Part shown: positions 44,001 through 52,565 of the stretch, piece after piece | Numbering within the stretch: the first letter of the stretch is position 1 | Layout: the number at the start of each line of letters is the position of its first letter | Notes under the pieces: model-generated | Database searches by the model: none | The model's input: the letters and a program-made list of their open reading frames with translations, nothing else | Told to the model about the DNA's origin: nothing | Source: Croceimicrobium sp965656185 | Lineage (GTDB): Bacteria; Bacteroidota; Bacteroidia; Flavobacteriales; Schleiferiaceae | Direction: 5' to 3' | Assembly: GCA_965656185.1 (NCBI GenBank) | Contig: CBFHJH010000013.1 | Span: 4,831 to 68,830, forward strand | DNA length: 64,000 nucleotides | Translations under genes and position numbers: made by a program

Positions 44001-44644
44001 AATGGGTCGCTAAGGGCGGCTAGATCTACGTTTTCAAGGTCACTTAATAAGGAACCCGAAATAGAATAAGCGATAATAATTACTAATGCTCCCACAAATG
44101 AAACTATGGTGGAACGCCATTTCTGGGCCAATCCAAAGATCAAGCTTCCGCTGAAAAGCATATTAGGAAGCGCTAAGATCAAAAATGAATTGAGGTAGGC
44201 CTTCCAGGGAATAGGACCAAACCGTTCGGCCGGAACCCAATCGAAAATAGGAGCTAGCCAAGTACCAAGGCTTACCCCTACGTATACCCCTAAAAGTGGG
44301 ATCATGGAAAGCACCCATGCCCCGAGAAAACGTCCAAAGAAATAGGAAGCCTGCGACAAGGGCGTGCTAAATATGATCTCATCGAACTGGTGATTGTAAT
44401 CGCGCAATGCGGCGTTGTTAAAAAATGCCACCGCAAATAGAATCCCAATCAGAGATAGAATAGCCGAGAAAGTGGTTACGATGTGGGGGGCATTCTTATG
44501 CACAGCTCCTATAGAGCCGCCAATAATTACACTATCACTCACCACTGCCATAAAAGTGAGGAAGGCAAAGATGAAAGTGAAAATATAGACCATCGGGCTC
44601 TTGAAAGCCGCCTTTAGCTCAAGTTTAAATATCTGTCCTAACAT
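41075..44644 (-). CDS. ABC transporter permease fused to M1-family aminopeptidase
   Basis: 1189 residues. The N-terminal 600 hold two blocks of about six membrane helices (ABC-2-type permease). The C-terminal half is periplasmic and carries VIAHEMAHQWWAHQ (H-E-x-x-H at about residue 933) followed by LTESFSEYSS with the third zinc ligand, the gluzincin site of M1 aminopeptidases. The usual substrate-binding G-x-M-E-N motif is replaced by FPGTMPYSEGFGF. This fusion is common in Bacteroidota, always paired with an ABC ATPase as here (8 bp away). Perhaps it exports and then trims peptides, but no substrate is established. Confidence 0.9.
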   Translation of the reverse strand: MLGQIFKLELKAAFKSPMVYIFTFIFAFLTFMAVVSDSVIIGGSIGAVHKNAPHIVTTFSAILSLIGILFAVAFFNNAALRDYNHQFDEIIFSTPLSQASYFFGRFLGAWVLSMIPLLGVYVGVSLGTWLAPIFDWVPAERFGPIPWKAYLNSFLILALPNMLFSGSLIFGLAQKWRSTIVSFVGALVIIIAYSISGSLLSDLENVDLAALSDPFGIRTYGVDARYATTVEKNEEAISFTPRIIQNRAIWLSASIGILILAFWSFSPQKNPSRSKRKKTDHAKSGFGEAIPKPRVNQVFKGTFITHYWSFFKDAFRSIIKSNVFQILLAFSMILLVVDLINGFEYFGLKSYPLTYKMVDSISSSSGLFMMIILVFFSGELVWRARSSHIDEVISATPHHSFSQLLAQFSALVGAASILYFTFAITAILAQLVQGFTFIELELYLGEYFLSQLPNFMIYAALHLFVQVLINQRYLAYFISILLLVVLDLMWLIFDVQTNMVSLGSGPSIFYSDMNAYGPGLKGAMWFNTYWLAFGFLLLLLAGPFAHRMKVQGIKARWQQAKLVNHGFYRFVLSGFFLLFVALAGYLYYNTKVLNDYMSPDEREEWSANYEKKYKSYENYPSPKIQAISYAIDLFPHQRAVDVLAKMTLSNEGSEAIDSLFFLMDDDWKTEFNGPLTEVWFDEEFQFKAFALDQALLPGESIDIAIKNRLEHRGFENTRGSTSIIQNGTFLNNGAVLPGLGYNANAELSDRNTRKKYDLKPKDRMPELVRDSCTDKCMVNYLSDGLSDWVAVETVISTSADQMAIAPGRLVEEWQEGERNYYRYKVDQPSQNFYAFISANYQKASRKWRGIDLEVYYDEKHDYNVERMLDALQKSLAYYTDNFGPYYHEQARIIEFPRYATFAQAFPGTMPYSEGFGFITNLEDEEGNNVVDAVIAHEMAHQWWAHQEIPALMQGGTFLTESFSEYSSLMVMKEESDPIKMREFLKYDIDRYLRGRSGEVEKELPLLEVENQGYIHYGKGSVILYALQEMIGQDSVNAALRSFLTEYRYKAPPYPNSLDFMRHLEPRVPDSLHYLLEDWIRKITLYDFRLASAEQTTVEDGFQIDLEVEAYKYYADTLGMEQNASLQEWVEIGFYRDEAEEELIDTRMVNIAEEKTALSFTLKESVRKVAIDPRRIYIERDIKDNLKSVD

Positions 44645-44652
44645 AATCCTAA

Positions 44653-45540
44653 TTAAGCGTTGATACCTAAACTAGATCCGTGGATCTGGGTGAAGAAAAC
44701 GTCTTCCAAACTTGGGTCCACTGGGCTAAAACCATCACCTGGATTCGATTCGCTCAAGACATGAATTAAAGGACGTCCAGCAATCAGCTTTTCGGAGATC
44801 AAGCGGTACTCGGACTGGTAGCGATCCATCTCTTCTCGATCGATACTCTTTTGCCAAACTTGACCTTTTAAGTCCTGCACGGCAGTTTCTGGTGCGCCTT
44901 GGTAAATAATTCTACCCTGATTCATGATGGCCATCTGCGGACATAATTCGCGCACATCGTCTACAATATGGGTCGAAAGAATCACGATCACCTCAGAGCC
45001 CACGTCTGCCAATAAATTGTGAAAGCGATTTCGCTCCCCTGGATCCAATCCGGCGGTGGGCTCGTCTACAATGATCAATTTAGGGTCACCAATCAAAGCT
45101 TGTGCGATTCCAATGCGCTGCTTCATCCCTCCTGAAAAGCCCTTCACACTTTTATGGCGTTTCTCGTAAAGATTGACTTTTTGAAGTAAATGACCGATCA
45201 AGTCTTTGCGCTCCCCTTTACTTTGAATTCCTTTTAGAACCGCCAGGTGATCTAAGAGCTGCCAAGCGGTAATCCGAGGGTAAACGCCAAATTCTTGAGG
45301 GAGATAACCCAATACTTTCCGAACTTCTTGGGGCTCTTTCAGAACATCAATGTCATTTAAAAAGACCAGGCCCGAATCCGCATTTTGCAAGCCGGCCAGA
45401 GTTCGCATCAATGAAGATTTACCCGCCCCATTGGGCCCAAGTAAGCCAAACAAACCCGTTCCGATCTCTAAAGAGACCTCATCTAAGGCTTTAACACCAT
45501 TGGCGTAAATCTTATTTAATCCAGAAATTTTCAAGTGCAT
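44653..45540 (-). CDS. ABC transporter ATP-binding protein
   Basis: 295 residues. Walker A GPNGAGKSS (about 35-43), Q-loop LPQEFGVYP, signature FSGGMKQRIGIAQAL, Walker B KLIIVDEPTAGLDPGERN, and the switch histidine in LSTHIVDD are all intact. The C-terminal 80 residues form the extra region seen in CcmA/NatA-like exporters. It energises the fused permease/peptidase encoded 8 bp downstream. A palindrome TGTCCGAAATCGGACA lies 62 bp upstream of its start. Confidence 0.93.
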   Translation of the reverse strand: MHLKISGLNKIYANGVKALDEVSLEIGTGLFGLLGPNGAGKSSLMRTLAGLQNADSGLVFLNDIDVLKEPQEVRKVLGYLPQEFGVYPRITAWQLLDHLAVLKGIQSKGERKDLIGHLLQKVNLYEKRHKSVKGFSGGMKQRIGIAQALIGDPKLIIVDEPTAGLDPGERNRFHNLLADVGSEVIVILSTHIVDDVRELCPQMAIMNQGRIIYQGAPETAVQDLKGQVWQKSIDREEMDRYQSEYRLISEKLIAGRPLIHVLSESNPGDGFSPVDPSLEDVFFTQIHGSSLGINA

Positions 45541-45601
45541 ATCCCTCGTTTTATATTATGGTCCAGCAAATTACAGAATACTGGAAACGAAAAGAATACA
45601 C

Positions 45602-45617
45602 TGTCCGAAATCGGACA
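45602..45617. promoter_or_regulatory. Perfect palindrome TGTCCGAAATCGGACA upstream of the ABC operon
   Basis: A 16-bp site with 7-bp arms and an AA centre, between the icmF terminator and the ABC ATPase gene. The size and symmetry fit a dimeric regulator's operator. No regulator gene is adjacent, and no T-tract makes it a terminator. Confidence 0.5.
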
Positions 45618-45624
45618 TAAAAAA

Positions 45625-45644
45625 AGCCCGGTAAAAACCGGGCT
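45625..45644 (-). terminator. Rho-independent terminator after icmF
   Basis: AGCCCGGT and ACCGGGCT pair with a 4-A loop; seven A's precede it on the plus strand, giving U's for the minus transcript. It lies 9 bp past the icmF stop. Confidence 0.9.
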
Positions 45645-45652
45645 CTTAATTT

Positions 45653-48600
45653 TTACATATTTCTGCGGTATTGTCCGCCCACTTCAAATAAAGCAGAAGT
45701 GATTTGACCGAGACTACAGAATTTCACTGCCTCCATGAGCACATCAAAAATGTTCTCATTATGAATGGCAGCCTCTTGCAATTTTGCGATCCAATTAGCG
45801 GCCGTTTCTTCATTGCGCTCGTGAAGACCTTGCAGGTTTTTAATCTGCTGTTCTTTTTCATCCTTTGTGGCGCGAATCACTTCACCGGGGGTGGTGGTCG
45901 GCGAACCTTCAGAACTCAAGAAAGTGTTAACCCCAATTATTGGCATTTTACCATTGTGTTTTAAGGTCTCGTAATAAAGACTCTCTTCCTGAATCTTACC
46001 TCTTTGATACATAGTTTCCATGGCTCCTAAAACACCGCCTCTTTCGGTAATACGATCGAATTCGGTAAGTACGGCTTCTTCTACCAAGTCGGTCAGTTCT
46101 TCTATGATGAAGCTCCCCTGGATCGGGTTTTCATTCTTGGCGAGCCCTAGTTCCTTGTTAATGATCAACTGAATAGCCATTGCTCTACGCACCGACTCCT
46201 CGGTAGGCGTGGTAATGGCTTCATCGTAAGCATTTGTATGTAAAGAGTTGCAGTTATCGTAAATGGCATATAAGGCCTGCAATGTTGTCCGGATATCATT
46301 AAACTGTATTTCCTGGGCGTGCAAGGAACGACCTGAGGTTTGGATATGGTATTTCAACATCTGGGCCCTTGAGTTGGCGCCATATTTATTTTTAAGTGCT
46401 TTAGACCATATCCTACGGGCTGCTCTACCGATTACCGCATATTCTGGATCGATTCCATTACTGAAGAAGAAACTTAAGTTAGGCCCGAAGTCATTGATAT
46501 CCATACCTCGGCTTAGGTAGTACTCCACATAAGTAAAGCCATTCGCTAAGGTAAAGGCCAACTGTGTAATAGGGTTGGCGCCTGCCTCAGCAATATGATA
46601 GCCTGAAATAGATACCGAATAAAAGTTACGTACTTTATTGCGGATAAAGTTTTCTTGAACATCCCCCATCAGCCTTAAGGCAAACTCGGTAGAGAAAATA
46701 CAGGTGTTCTGAGCTTGATCCTCTTTGAGGATATCGGCTTGCACCGTGCCTCGGACAACCGCGAGAGTTCGGGCCTTGATATCAGCATAAACTTCAGCCG
46801 GTAAGACTTGGTCGCCACTCAAGCCAAGCAGCATTAAGCCTAGTCCCTTGTTTCCCTTCGGTAAATATCCTTTTACCGCTACTCCGCTCAAGGGCTCTTG
46901 CTCAATCCGATCAATCGGACTTCCCTCTGGCATTCCTTGGTAGAATGGACGAGGTACTCCATGATCATCATAGAGTTCTTTGAATTTCTTCTCTACCTCC
47001 CCTTCAAGTCCGTTTTCACGGATGTACATTTCGCATTTCTGATCTACGGCTGCGTTCATGAAAAATGCCAATAGCATTGGGGCTGGACCGTTAATGGTCA
47101 TTGATACCGAAGTACTTGGTGCGCAGAGATCAAAACCTGAATATAATTTCTTTGCATCGGTAAGCGTACAGATACTCACCCCGGAATTACCGATCTTCCC
47201 GTAGATATCTGGGCGATAATCTGGATCATTACCGTAAAGAGTAACCGAATCAAATGCCGTGCTTAAACGGGCCGCAGGCATATCCTGACTCACATAATGA
47301 AAGCGACGGTTAGTCCTTTCCGGACCGCCTTCACCTGCAAACATTCGGGTTGGATCCTCCCCGGTACGTTTAAAAGGATATATTCCGGCAGTGTATGGGA
47401 ACTCTCCCGGCACGTTTTCTTGTAGGTTCCACTGTAGCAAATCGCCCCAAGCGCGATACTTGGGAAGAGATACCTTAGGCACCATGGTATGCGACAAGGA
47501 CTCAGTATGGGTTTGAATCTTAATCTCTTTACCGCGAACACTAAAAACATAGAGTTCGTCTTTATAGCGTTTCACCTTGCCTTCCCAATCCTTTATCACG
47601 TCCCAATTATGAGGATCTAGATCTTTTTTAAGTTCGGTAAATTTGTTAATGAGTTCTTTTACCGTTGCATCTTCAGATTCCGGGTTCTCATCTTGCAATA
47701 GATCAGGACCCCCAAAACTTAGGACAGCCTGGTAAAGACCATACAGTTTTTGTGCTACCTCTGCATCTTCATTCGCCTTTTTATCATAGGCTCGATTGTT
47801 CTCAGAGATCTCTGAAAGGTAACGGGTACGATTAGGGGGGATGATGTATATCTTCTCACTCATCTCACCGGTGCTCTTAAAATCACTCTTCAAGTGCTCG
47901 GCGCCAGTTCTTTCTACTATGGTATCCATGATCGCCTTATACAAGGCATTCGTACCGGGATCGTTAAATTGACTCGCTATACTACCAAATACAGGCATAT
48001 CCTCCGGATCCTTATCCCATAGCCCGTGATTGCGTTGGTACTGCTTTTTCACATCACGCAAAGCGTCTAAGGCACCACGCTTATCGAATTTGTTCAATGC
48101 GATAAGATCGGCAAAGTCCAACATGTCGATTTTTTCCAATTGCGTAGCCGCACCATATTCGGGGGTCATCACGTACATCGACACATCACTGTGCTCAATA
48201 ATTTCGGTATCACTCTGACCAATTCCAGAGGTTTCCAGTATAATGAGATCGAATTGGGCCGCCTTGAGAATATTGATCGCTTCTTGCACGTGTTTGCTTA
48301 AAGCCAAATTACTTTGACGTGTAGCCAGTGAACGCATGTAAACTCGATCGTTACGGATCGCATTCATCCGAATTCGGTCACCTAACAAAGCGCCACCGGT
48401 CTTTCTTTTTGAAGGATCAACGGAAACGATCGCTAGGGTTTTGTCTTCATGGTCGATCAAAAAGCGGCGAACGAGTTCATCAACCAAAGAACTTTTCCCA
48501 GCACCTCCGGTACCGGTAATTCCTAAGACTGGAATAGTTGACTTTTCAGCCTCAGCGTCTATTTCCTTTAAGATCGCCGCCGAGTCTTCTGGGAAGTTTT

Positions 48601-49120
48601 CTGCCGCAGAAATAAGTTTAGCCAAGGCTGGTTTAGACTTTTCTTTAAGATGTGCCACATCACCATTAAGGTTAACACCTGTAGGAAAATCGGCTTGTTG
48701 CACCATGTCGTTGATCATGCCTTGCAGGCCCAATTCCCGTCCATCATCGGGAGAATAGATACGATCTATCCCATATTCATGCAGCTCCTTGATTTCCTCA
48801 GGCAGGATAACTCCGCCCCCGCCTCCGAAGATCTTAATGTGAGGCGCGTCCTTCTCCTTGAGTAGGTCGAACATATACTTAAAGTACTCGATATGTCCAC
48901 CTTGGTAAGAAGTCATGGCAATAGCCTGGGCATCTTCTTGAATGGCGGTATTTACCACTTCCTCTACCGAACGATCGTGACCGAGGTGAATAACCTCACA
49001 ACCAGTAGACTGGATGATCCTCCGCATGATATTGATGGCCGCATCATGGCCGTCGAAAAGGGAGGCTGCGGTAACGATTCTAACCTTATGCTTGGGTTTA
49101 TAGGGTGCTACTTCTTGCAT
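45653..49120 (-). CDS. icmF: Fused isobutyryl-CoA mutase (IcmF)
   Basis: 1155 residues in the IcmF order. The cobalamin-binding domain comes first, with the lower-ligand motif D23-G-H25-D and later IKIFGGGGGVI. The MeaB-like G-protein chaperone has Walker A TGTGGAGKSS at 203-212. The catalytic TIM barrel contains TYGNDPDYRPDIYGKIGNSG and SVSISGYHIAEAGA. IcmF interconverts isobutyryl-CoA and n-butyryl-CoA with adenosylcobalamin, sometimes also other acyl-CoAs; the G domain protects and reloads the cofactor. Transcribed alone, with a full -7 box at 49141-49148. A B12 requirement is implied. Confidence 0.93.
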   Translation of the reverse strand: MQEVAPYKPKHKVRIVTAASLFDGHDAAINIMRRIIQSTGCEVIHLGHDRSVEEVVNTAIQEDAQAIAMTSYQGGHIEYFKYMFDLLKEKDAPHIKIFGGGGGVILPEEIKELHEYGIDRIYSPDDGRELGLQGMINDMVQQADFPTGVNLNGDVAHLKEKSKPALAKLISAAENFPEDSAAILKEIDAEAEKSTIPVLGITGTGGAGKSSLVDELVRRFLIDHEDKTLAIVSVDPSKRKTGGALLGDRIRMNAIRNDRVYMRSLATRQSNLALSKHVQEAINILKAAQFDLIILETSGIGQSDTEIIEHSDVSMYVMTPEYGAATQLEKIDMLDFADLIALNKFDKRGALDALRDVKKQYQRNHGLWDKDPEDMPVFGSIASQFNDPGTNALYKAIMDTIVERTGAEHLKSDFKSTGEMSEKIYIIPPNRTRYLSEISENNRAYDKKANEDAEVAQKLYGLYQAVLSFGGPDLLQDENPESEDATVKELINKFTELKKDLDPHNWDVIKDWEGKVKRYKDELYVFSVRGKEIKIQTHTESLSHTMVPKVSLPKYRAWGDLLQWNLQENVPGEFPYTAGIYPFKRTGEDPTRMFAGEGGPERTNRRFHYVSQDMPAARLSTAFDSVTLYGNDPDYRPDIYGKIGNSGVSICTLTDAKKLYSGFDLCAPSTSVSMTINGPAPMLLAFFMNAAVDQKCEMYIRENGLEGEVEKKFKELYDDHGVPRPFYQGMPEGSPIDRIEQEPLSGVAVKGYLPKGNKGLGLMLLGLSGDQVLPAEVYADIKARTLAVVRGTVQADILKEDQAQNTCIFSTEFALRLMGDVQENFIRNKVRNFYSVSISGYHIAEAGANPITQLAFTLANGFTYVEYYLSRGMDINDFGPNLSFFFSNGIDPEYAVIGRAARRIWSKALKNKYGANSRAQMLKYHIQTSGRSLHAQEIQFNDIRTTLQALYAIYDNCNSLHTNAYDEAITTPTEESVRRAMAIQLIINKELGLAKNENPIQGSFIIEELTDLVEEAVLTEFDRITERGGVLGAMETMYQRGKIQEESLYYETLKHNGKMPIIGVNTFLSSEGSPTTTPGEVIRATKDEKEQQIKNLQGLHERNEETAANWIAKLQEAAIHNENIFDVLMEAVKFCSLGQITSALFEVGGQYRRNM

Positions 49121-49140
49121 GGCGCTTTTTTTGAGTTCGG

Positions 49141-49148
49141 CAAATTTA
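49141..49148 (-). promoter_or_regulatory. Candidate -7 promoter box for icmF
   Basis: CAAATTTA on the plus strand reads TAAATTTG on the minus, a full TAnnTTTG match ending 20 bp before the icmF start codon. No clear -33 TTG is seen at the right distance, and no B12 riboswitch is visible in the short leader. Confidence 0.5.
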
Positions 49149-49264
49149 ATAATACGAGCGCAGAGAGCGGTGAAATATTGGATATTGCTTATTGAAACAG
49201 ACCTTTTACTAAGGCAAGCTTGCTCGCTGCGAAGAGGAAACTACCTTTGTGGAAATTGACATTT

Positions 49265-49675
49265 ATGCGTCCCCTATTGTTCGCTACCCTCTTGCTGGTA
49301 AGCTTTTCCCTTTCTGCTCAAGAAGCTAAAGTGGTACCCATCGAAACCTTTCCGGTAGACGCTACCCTCATAAGTCCCCTTGAAGGCAGTATCGATCGAG
49401 GGATAATTCGCATCGAACGCATTCAAAACAATCCTTACCAAATTGAAAGTGGAGATACCCTTCTGGTGAAATTTTACTTTACCCTTAAAGCGATGAATAA
49501 TGAACCCGACCTAGTTGGGATCAAGTCAGGAGAAACCTTTAGTGCCCGGATGGCCGCTCGTCAAAACAATTTTGATGGTTCCTACTTCTACCAAGTATAC
49601 CACTATAAAAATATTAGTCGTATCAAAGCCCTAAAACGGGAGGAATCTCTTTCAAGTGATGAACCTCAAAAGTAA
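49265..49675 (+). CDS. Small exported protein of unknown function
   Basis: 136 residues from ATG 49265 (an in-frame start at 49220 would bury the signal peptide). Signal peptide MRPLLFATLLLVSFSLSAQ, then a single compact domain rich in beta-type sequence (RIERIQNNPYQIESGDTLLV, KFYFTLKAMNNEPDLVGIKS, FSARMAARQNNFDGSYFYQV) and a charged tail. I do not recognise the family. No lipobox or sorting signal. Its 3' end overlaps the convergent HAD gene by 53 bp. Confidence 0.6.
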   Translation: MRPLLFATLLLVSFSLSAQEAKVVPIETFPVDATLISPLEGSIDRGIIRIERIQNNPYQIESGDTLLVKFYFTLKAMNNEPDLVGIKSGETFSARMAARQNNFDGSYFYQVYHYKNISRIKALKREESLSSDEPQK

Positions 49676-50321
49676 GTCGCTCTTGATGTACTTGTCGCTT
49701 AGGGTTAAAATAGATCTGGTCCATACCCACCTTTCGCGCCCCCAATACATCTACCACTAGATTATCACCGATCATTAAAGAGTTTTTACGCTCCGCCTTG
49801 GCCCGATTCATGGCCTCCACAAAAATACCAGCTGCGGGTTTATTCACTCCAACTTCGTCGCTGGTAATTACCTCTTCAAAAAAAGGTGCCAACTTACTTT
49901 CCTGCAGTTTAATGTGCTGTGTTTCTGCAAAGCCATTGGTAATAATATGTAGTTGAAAAGCATCTTTCAACTTTTCCAACATCGCCATGCAGCCCGGGAA
50001 AAGCTGGGTCTTGCGCGGCGCTAAATCAATGTAATCCTGCTCAAAGCTCAGTATTCTCGCTTCATCGGTAATATTGAGTTTTGCGAAACTCACAACAAAG
50101 CGCTGATGCCTCAACTCCTTTTTGGTAATCCTATTTTCTCGGTATAAGGCCCACATGCGATCATTCACCTGATAGTAAGTCTCTAAAAAGGACCCTACTT
50201 CAAAGCCTGAAATTGCCTGCCAGTTATAAGCTTCATAGAGCTCCACCATAGCCTCTTTAGAATTTGCTTCAAAATCCCAAAGGGTATGGTCTAGGTCAAA
50301 AAATAAATGCTGATACTTCAT
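49623..50321 (-). CDS. YjjG-family pyrimidine nucleotidase (HAD superfamily)
   Basis: 232 residues. HAD motif I is FFDLDHTLWDF (Asp9 nucleophile, Asp11), motif II is LHIITNGFAETQ, the motif III lysine lies near EVGVNKPAAGIF, and motif IV is SLMIGDNLVVDV. This matches the YjjG/YfnB group of 5'-nucleotidases that remove unusual pyrimidine nucleotides. The start overlaps the FemAB-like gene by 4 bp, so the three genes 49623-52539 form one operon. Confidence 0.88.
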   Translation of the reverse strand: MKYQHLFFDLDHTLWDFEANSKEAMVELYEAYNWQAISGFEVGSFLETYYQVNDRMWALYRENRITKKELRHQRFVVSFAKLNITDEARILSFEQDYIDLAPRKTQLFPGCMAMLEKLKDAFQLHIITNGFAETQHIKLQESKLAPFFEEVITSDEVGVNKPAAGIFVEAMNRAKAERKNSLMIGDNLVVDVLGARKVGMDQIYFNPKRQVHQERLTFEVHHLKEIPPVLGL

Positions 50322-51238
50322 TTTTTTAATAGGGATAATGGCCAGGGTAAACGGTTCAGCTTTAAGCGATAATACGAATGCTCTTCCGCGCCAAAAGATT
50401 TATAGAAGCGCGCCAAACCTGGATTTTGAGAGCCCTCAAAGTCCAAGAAATCGAATTTCCCACTGTGATAGATCAAATACTCGTTTAGCAAGTAGGCCAT
50501 GGCGTTTTCCTCCTTGCCAATGGGAGTATTGGCAGATAATAGAAAGGTACTTCTACCCTGGTATTCTACAAACACTGCTCCGCAAATCAATTGATTGGGA
50601 CCGCCATAAACACTATACACCTTCGCCAAGCCCTTATGCATCAGTTGGTAAAGAACTTGCTCCATATTACTAAAGAACTCGGGAGCAAGTTTCAATTCCT
50701 GCATTCGCTCTTCCTTAAACAAGCTGAGGATGAGTTCGGCGCTATCGTTTTCAAATAGTTGCAGCTTGGTATCGGATAGCTTTTTTAACTTACGTTTTAA
50801 GTTGGTATTAAAACCTTCATAAACTTGTTCGTAGGATTTTGCTAAAGGCACCAAGTAATTGGGCATGGCCGTTAATTTCCATGGCTGCCCCCAGAGATCG
50901 TTAAAAAACTGCCCTTCATTTAAATAAAGGTCGGCGAAGGAAACTTTCTCGGCCATGGCCACGGCAAAGGCGGTAATCTGTTCTTCACTGAGTTCCTTCT
51001 TACTAAAAATCCCTAATTGCTGAATTGCATACGGACGGTAGTAGTACTTAATTCCAAAACGCTTTTTGAAGGGCAAAGGCCAAACCGCATCATAATCGTT
51101 TAAAATCAAACAATCCCATTGTCGGGCTACAGAGTTCAAATACCAACTATGACCGTATGGTAAGTGCTTGTGATCACGTTGAACGCATAAATCGTATTTC
51201 TTGATATCAAGGTATGCTTGAGTTTTAAATTGAATCAT
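50318..51238 (-). CDS. FemAB/GNAT-like acyltransferase-fold protein
   Basis: 306 residues, cytoplasmic. PYGHSWYLNSVARQWDCLIL, then a VWPLPFKKRFGIKYYYRPY strand pair, and the later LICGAVFVEYQGRSTFLLSA with EYLIYHSGKFDFLDFEGSQN are the pattern of double-GNAT FemAB-like (BioF2-like) proteins. Relatives add amino acids or acyl groups to peptidoglycan or other surface acceptors. It overlaps the neighbouring genes on both sides by 4 bp, between a polysaccharide deacetylase and a nucleotidase. Substrate unknown. Confidence 0.7.
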   Translation of the reverse strand: MIQFKTQAYLDIKKYDLCVQRDHKHLPYGHSWYLNSVARQWDCLILNDYDAVWPLPFKKRFGIKYYYRPYAIQQLGIFSKKELSEEQITAFAVAMAEKVSFADLYLNEGQFFNDLWGQPWKLTAMPNYLVPLAKSYEQVYEGFNTNLKRKLKKLSDTKLQLFENDSAELILSLFKEERMQELKLAPEFFSNMEQVLYQLMHKGLAKVYSVYGGPNQLICGAVFVEYQGRSTFLLSANTPIGKEENAMAYLLNEYLIYHSGKFDFLDFEGSQNPGLARFYKSFGAEEHSYYRLKLNRLPWPLSLLKK

Positions 51239-52539
51239 ACCGCCTTAACTACCATTTTTTCGAACAGCGCATTCCAACCCTGCCACTCAGGCTCTTTTTC
51301 GCTGTAGATCCGATTGTGCCAGATAGGAATAAACTCGCCCCCGTATTTTCGATAGGTTTCAATGTAATAAGAAACGATTTCCCAGGCGTCTTCTGGCCTT
51401 TGTTGGAGGTAATAAATAAAAGTTCCATCCATAAATGGGAAAGGATGAATAAGCAAAGGAGTTTCAATTTCTTGTTCCAAATCATAAAAACGAAATGGAG
51501 TACAAATACCGGCTCTAAAGCCATGGGTAGATGCATAGCCCATTGAATAATCGTCACTTATTTCCAACTGCAATAAGTTACGGTAGGTAAGCGGGAAACG
51601 CAACTTCAAAAAATGCTGTCTACTTTTCTTGATGTCCTTCTTAAGTACCCGTTGGAGCGATTGTAGTTCCTCCTCGAGGTACTCGAAACTGTCGTTACTG
51701 CGGTAGGAAGGGTGTATTCCCATTTCACAGAAATCGGCAATTCCTTTCAAATAACGCTGCAGTCTAGAAGAGTACCTGGTAAGAGATCTGTCGTACTGCC
51801 CCATGCGACCGAATAGGGCAAAATAGATCGTTTGGAAGCGATGCTTTTCCTGAAGGCCTTGTACAAAGTCGAACGTATCGTAAGGGTCTTTTCGAGAACC
51901 AAGAATACTTCGAGTGCGATCCCATGCATTGCTAAAGTTTAATGATAAAAAGTCTTGGGCATAACCCCCAATTACTCGGAATATACCCTTCCCCATATAG
52001 GCGGCAGCATTGTCGATGTCGACCGAATTGTAGAATTTATATTGTGGCCTCTTAAATTCTATGTTGGGGTTGTGCTCTTGAAGTAACTCGGCCAATATCT
52101 CAGCGTAGGCATTTACCAATGGAATACTCAGAGCATCCATTTTATGCATCAAACTTTCCTGAGCGGGAAACCGATTATGTTCGTCAGGTATGAAGGGCAT
52201 GTATTCCTCATAGCGACTAACTAAATAAAAAGAAGCAGCTAAGGGGTCAAAAGGTAAGTGAGACTGCTTACCACTCAGAAAGAAAGTGGGCACACCTTTG
52301 TAATGACCAAAGCTTAAGTCTTGCTCAGAAATATCGGTTTCTTGCAAAAGTGAAGCCGATTGTAGAAAAACTCCGCTCTGTAAAGCGTCTCTGGAGTAAT
52401 TGATCTTGGGTATGGTGGTTTGAAGATATTCCTGTTTGTCGCTTGTATATCGAATTTTCAAACCTAAGAGGTCCCCAAAAATCAAGCGACTTATGTAACG
52501 TACGCGCGGAGTAAGATGGGGCACATAGAACAATAGCAT
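51235..52539 (-). CDS. Polysaccharide deacetylase-like protein (DUF7033 type)
   Basis: 434 residues. The N-terminal 100-150 residues (MLLFYVPHLTPRVRYISRLI, IRYTSDKQEY, INYSRD) resemble the DUF7033 region found before NodB-like deacetylase domains. The rest has a (beta/alpha) barrel character: YNSVDIDNAAAYMGKG with the D-x-D motif, FCEMGIHPSYRS with H-P-S, and IPIWHNRIYS near the end, probably metal ligands. It may remove N-acetyl groups from a surface glycan. Function is inferred only from these motifs. First gene of a three-gene operon with 4-bp overlaps. Confidence 0.75.
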   Translation of the reverse strand: MLLFYVPHLTPRVRYISRLIFGDLLGLKIRYTSDKQEYLQTTIPKINYSRDALQSGVFLQSASLLQETDISEQDLSFGHYKGVPTFFLSGKQSHLPFDPLAASFYLVSRYEEYMPFIPDEHNRFPAQESLMHKMDALSIPLVNAYAEILAELLQEHNPNIEFKRPQYKFYNSVDIDNAAAYMGKGIFRVIGGYAQDFLSLNFSNAWDRTRSILGSRKDPYDTFDFVQGLQEKHRFQTIYFALFGRMGQYDRSLTRYSSRLQRYLKGIADFCEMGIHPSYRSNDSFEYLEEELQSLQRVLKKDIKKSRQHFLKLRFPLTYRNLLQLEISDDYSMGYASTHGFRAGICTPFRFYDLEQEIETPLLIHPFPFMDGTFIYYLQQRPEDAWEIVSYYIETYRKYGGEFIPIWHNRIYSEKEPEWQGWNALFEKMVVKAV

Positions 52540-52565
52540 TCCACAAAGATAGGATAGAATAGAGA

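Noticed and set aside
49121..49140. Cobalamin riboswitch upstream of icmF
   Set aside because: The leader between the -7 box and the start codon is only about 20 bp, far too short for a B12 riboswitch.
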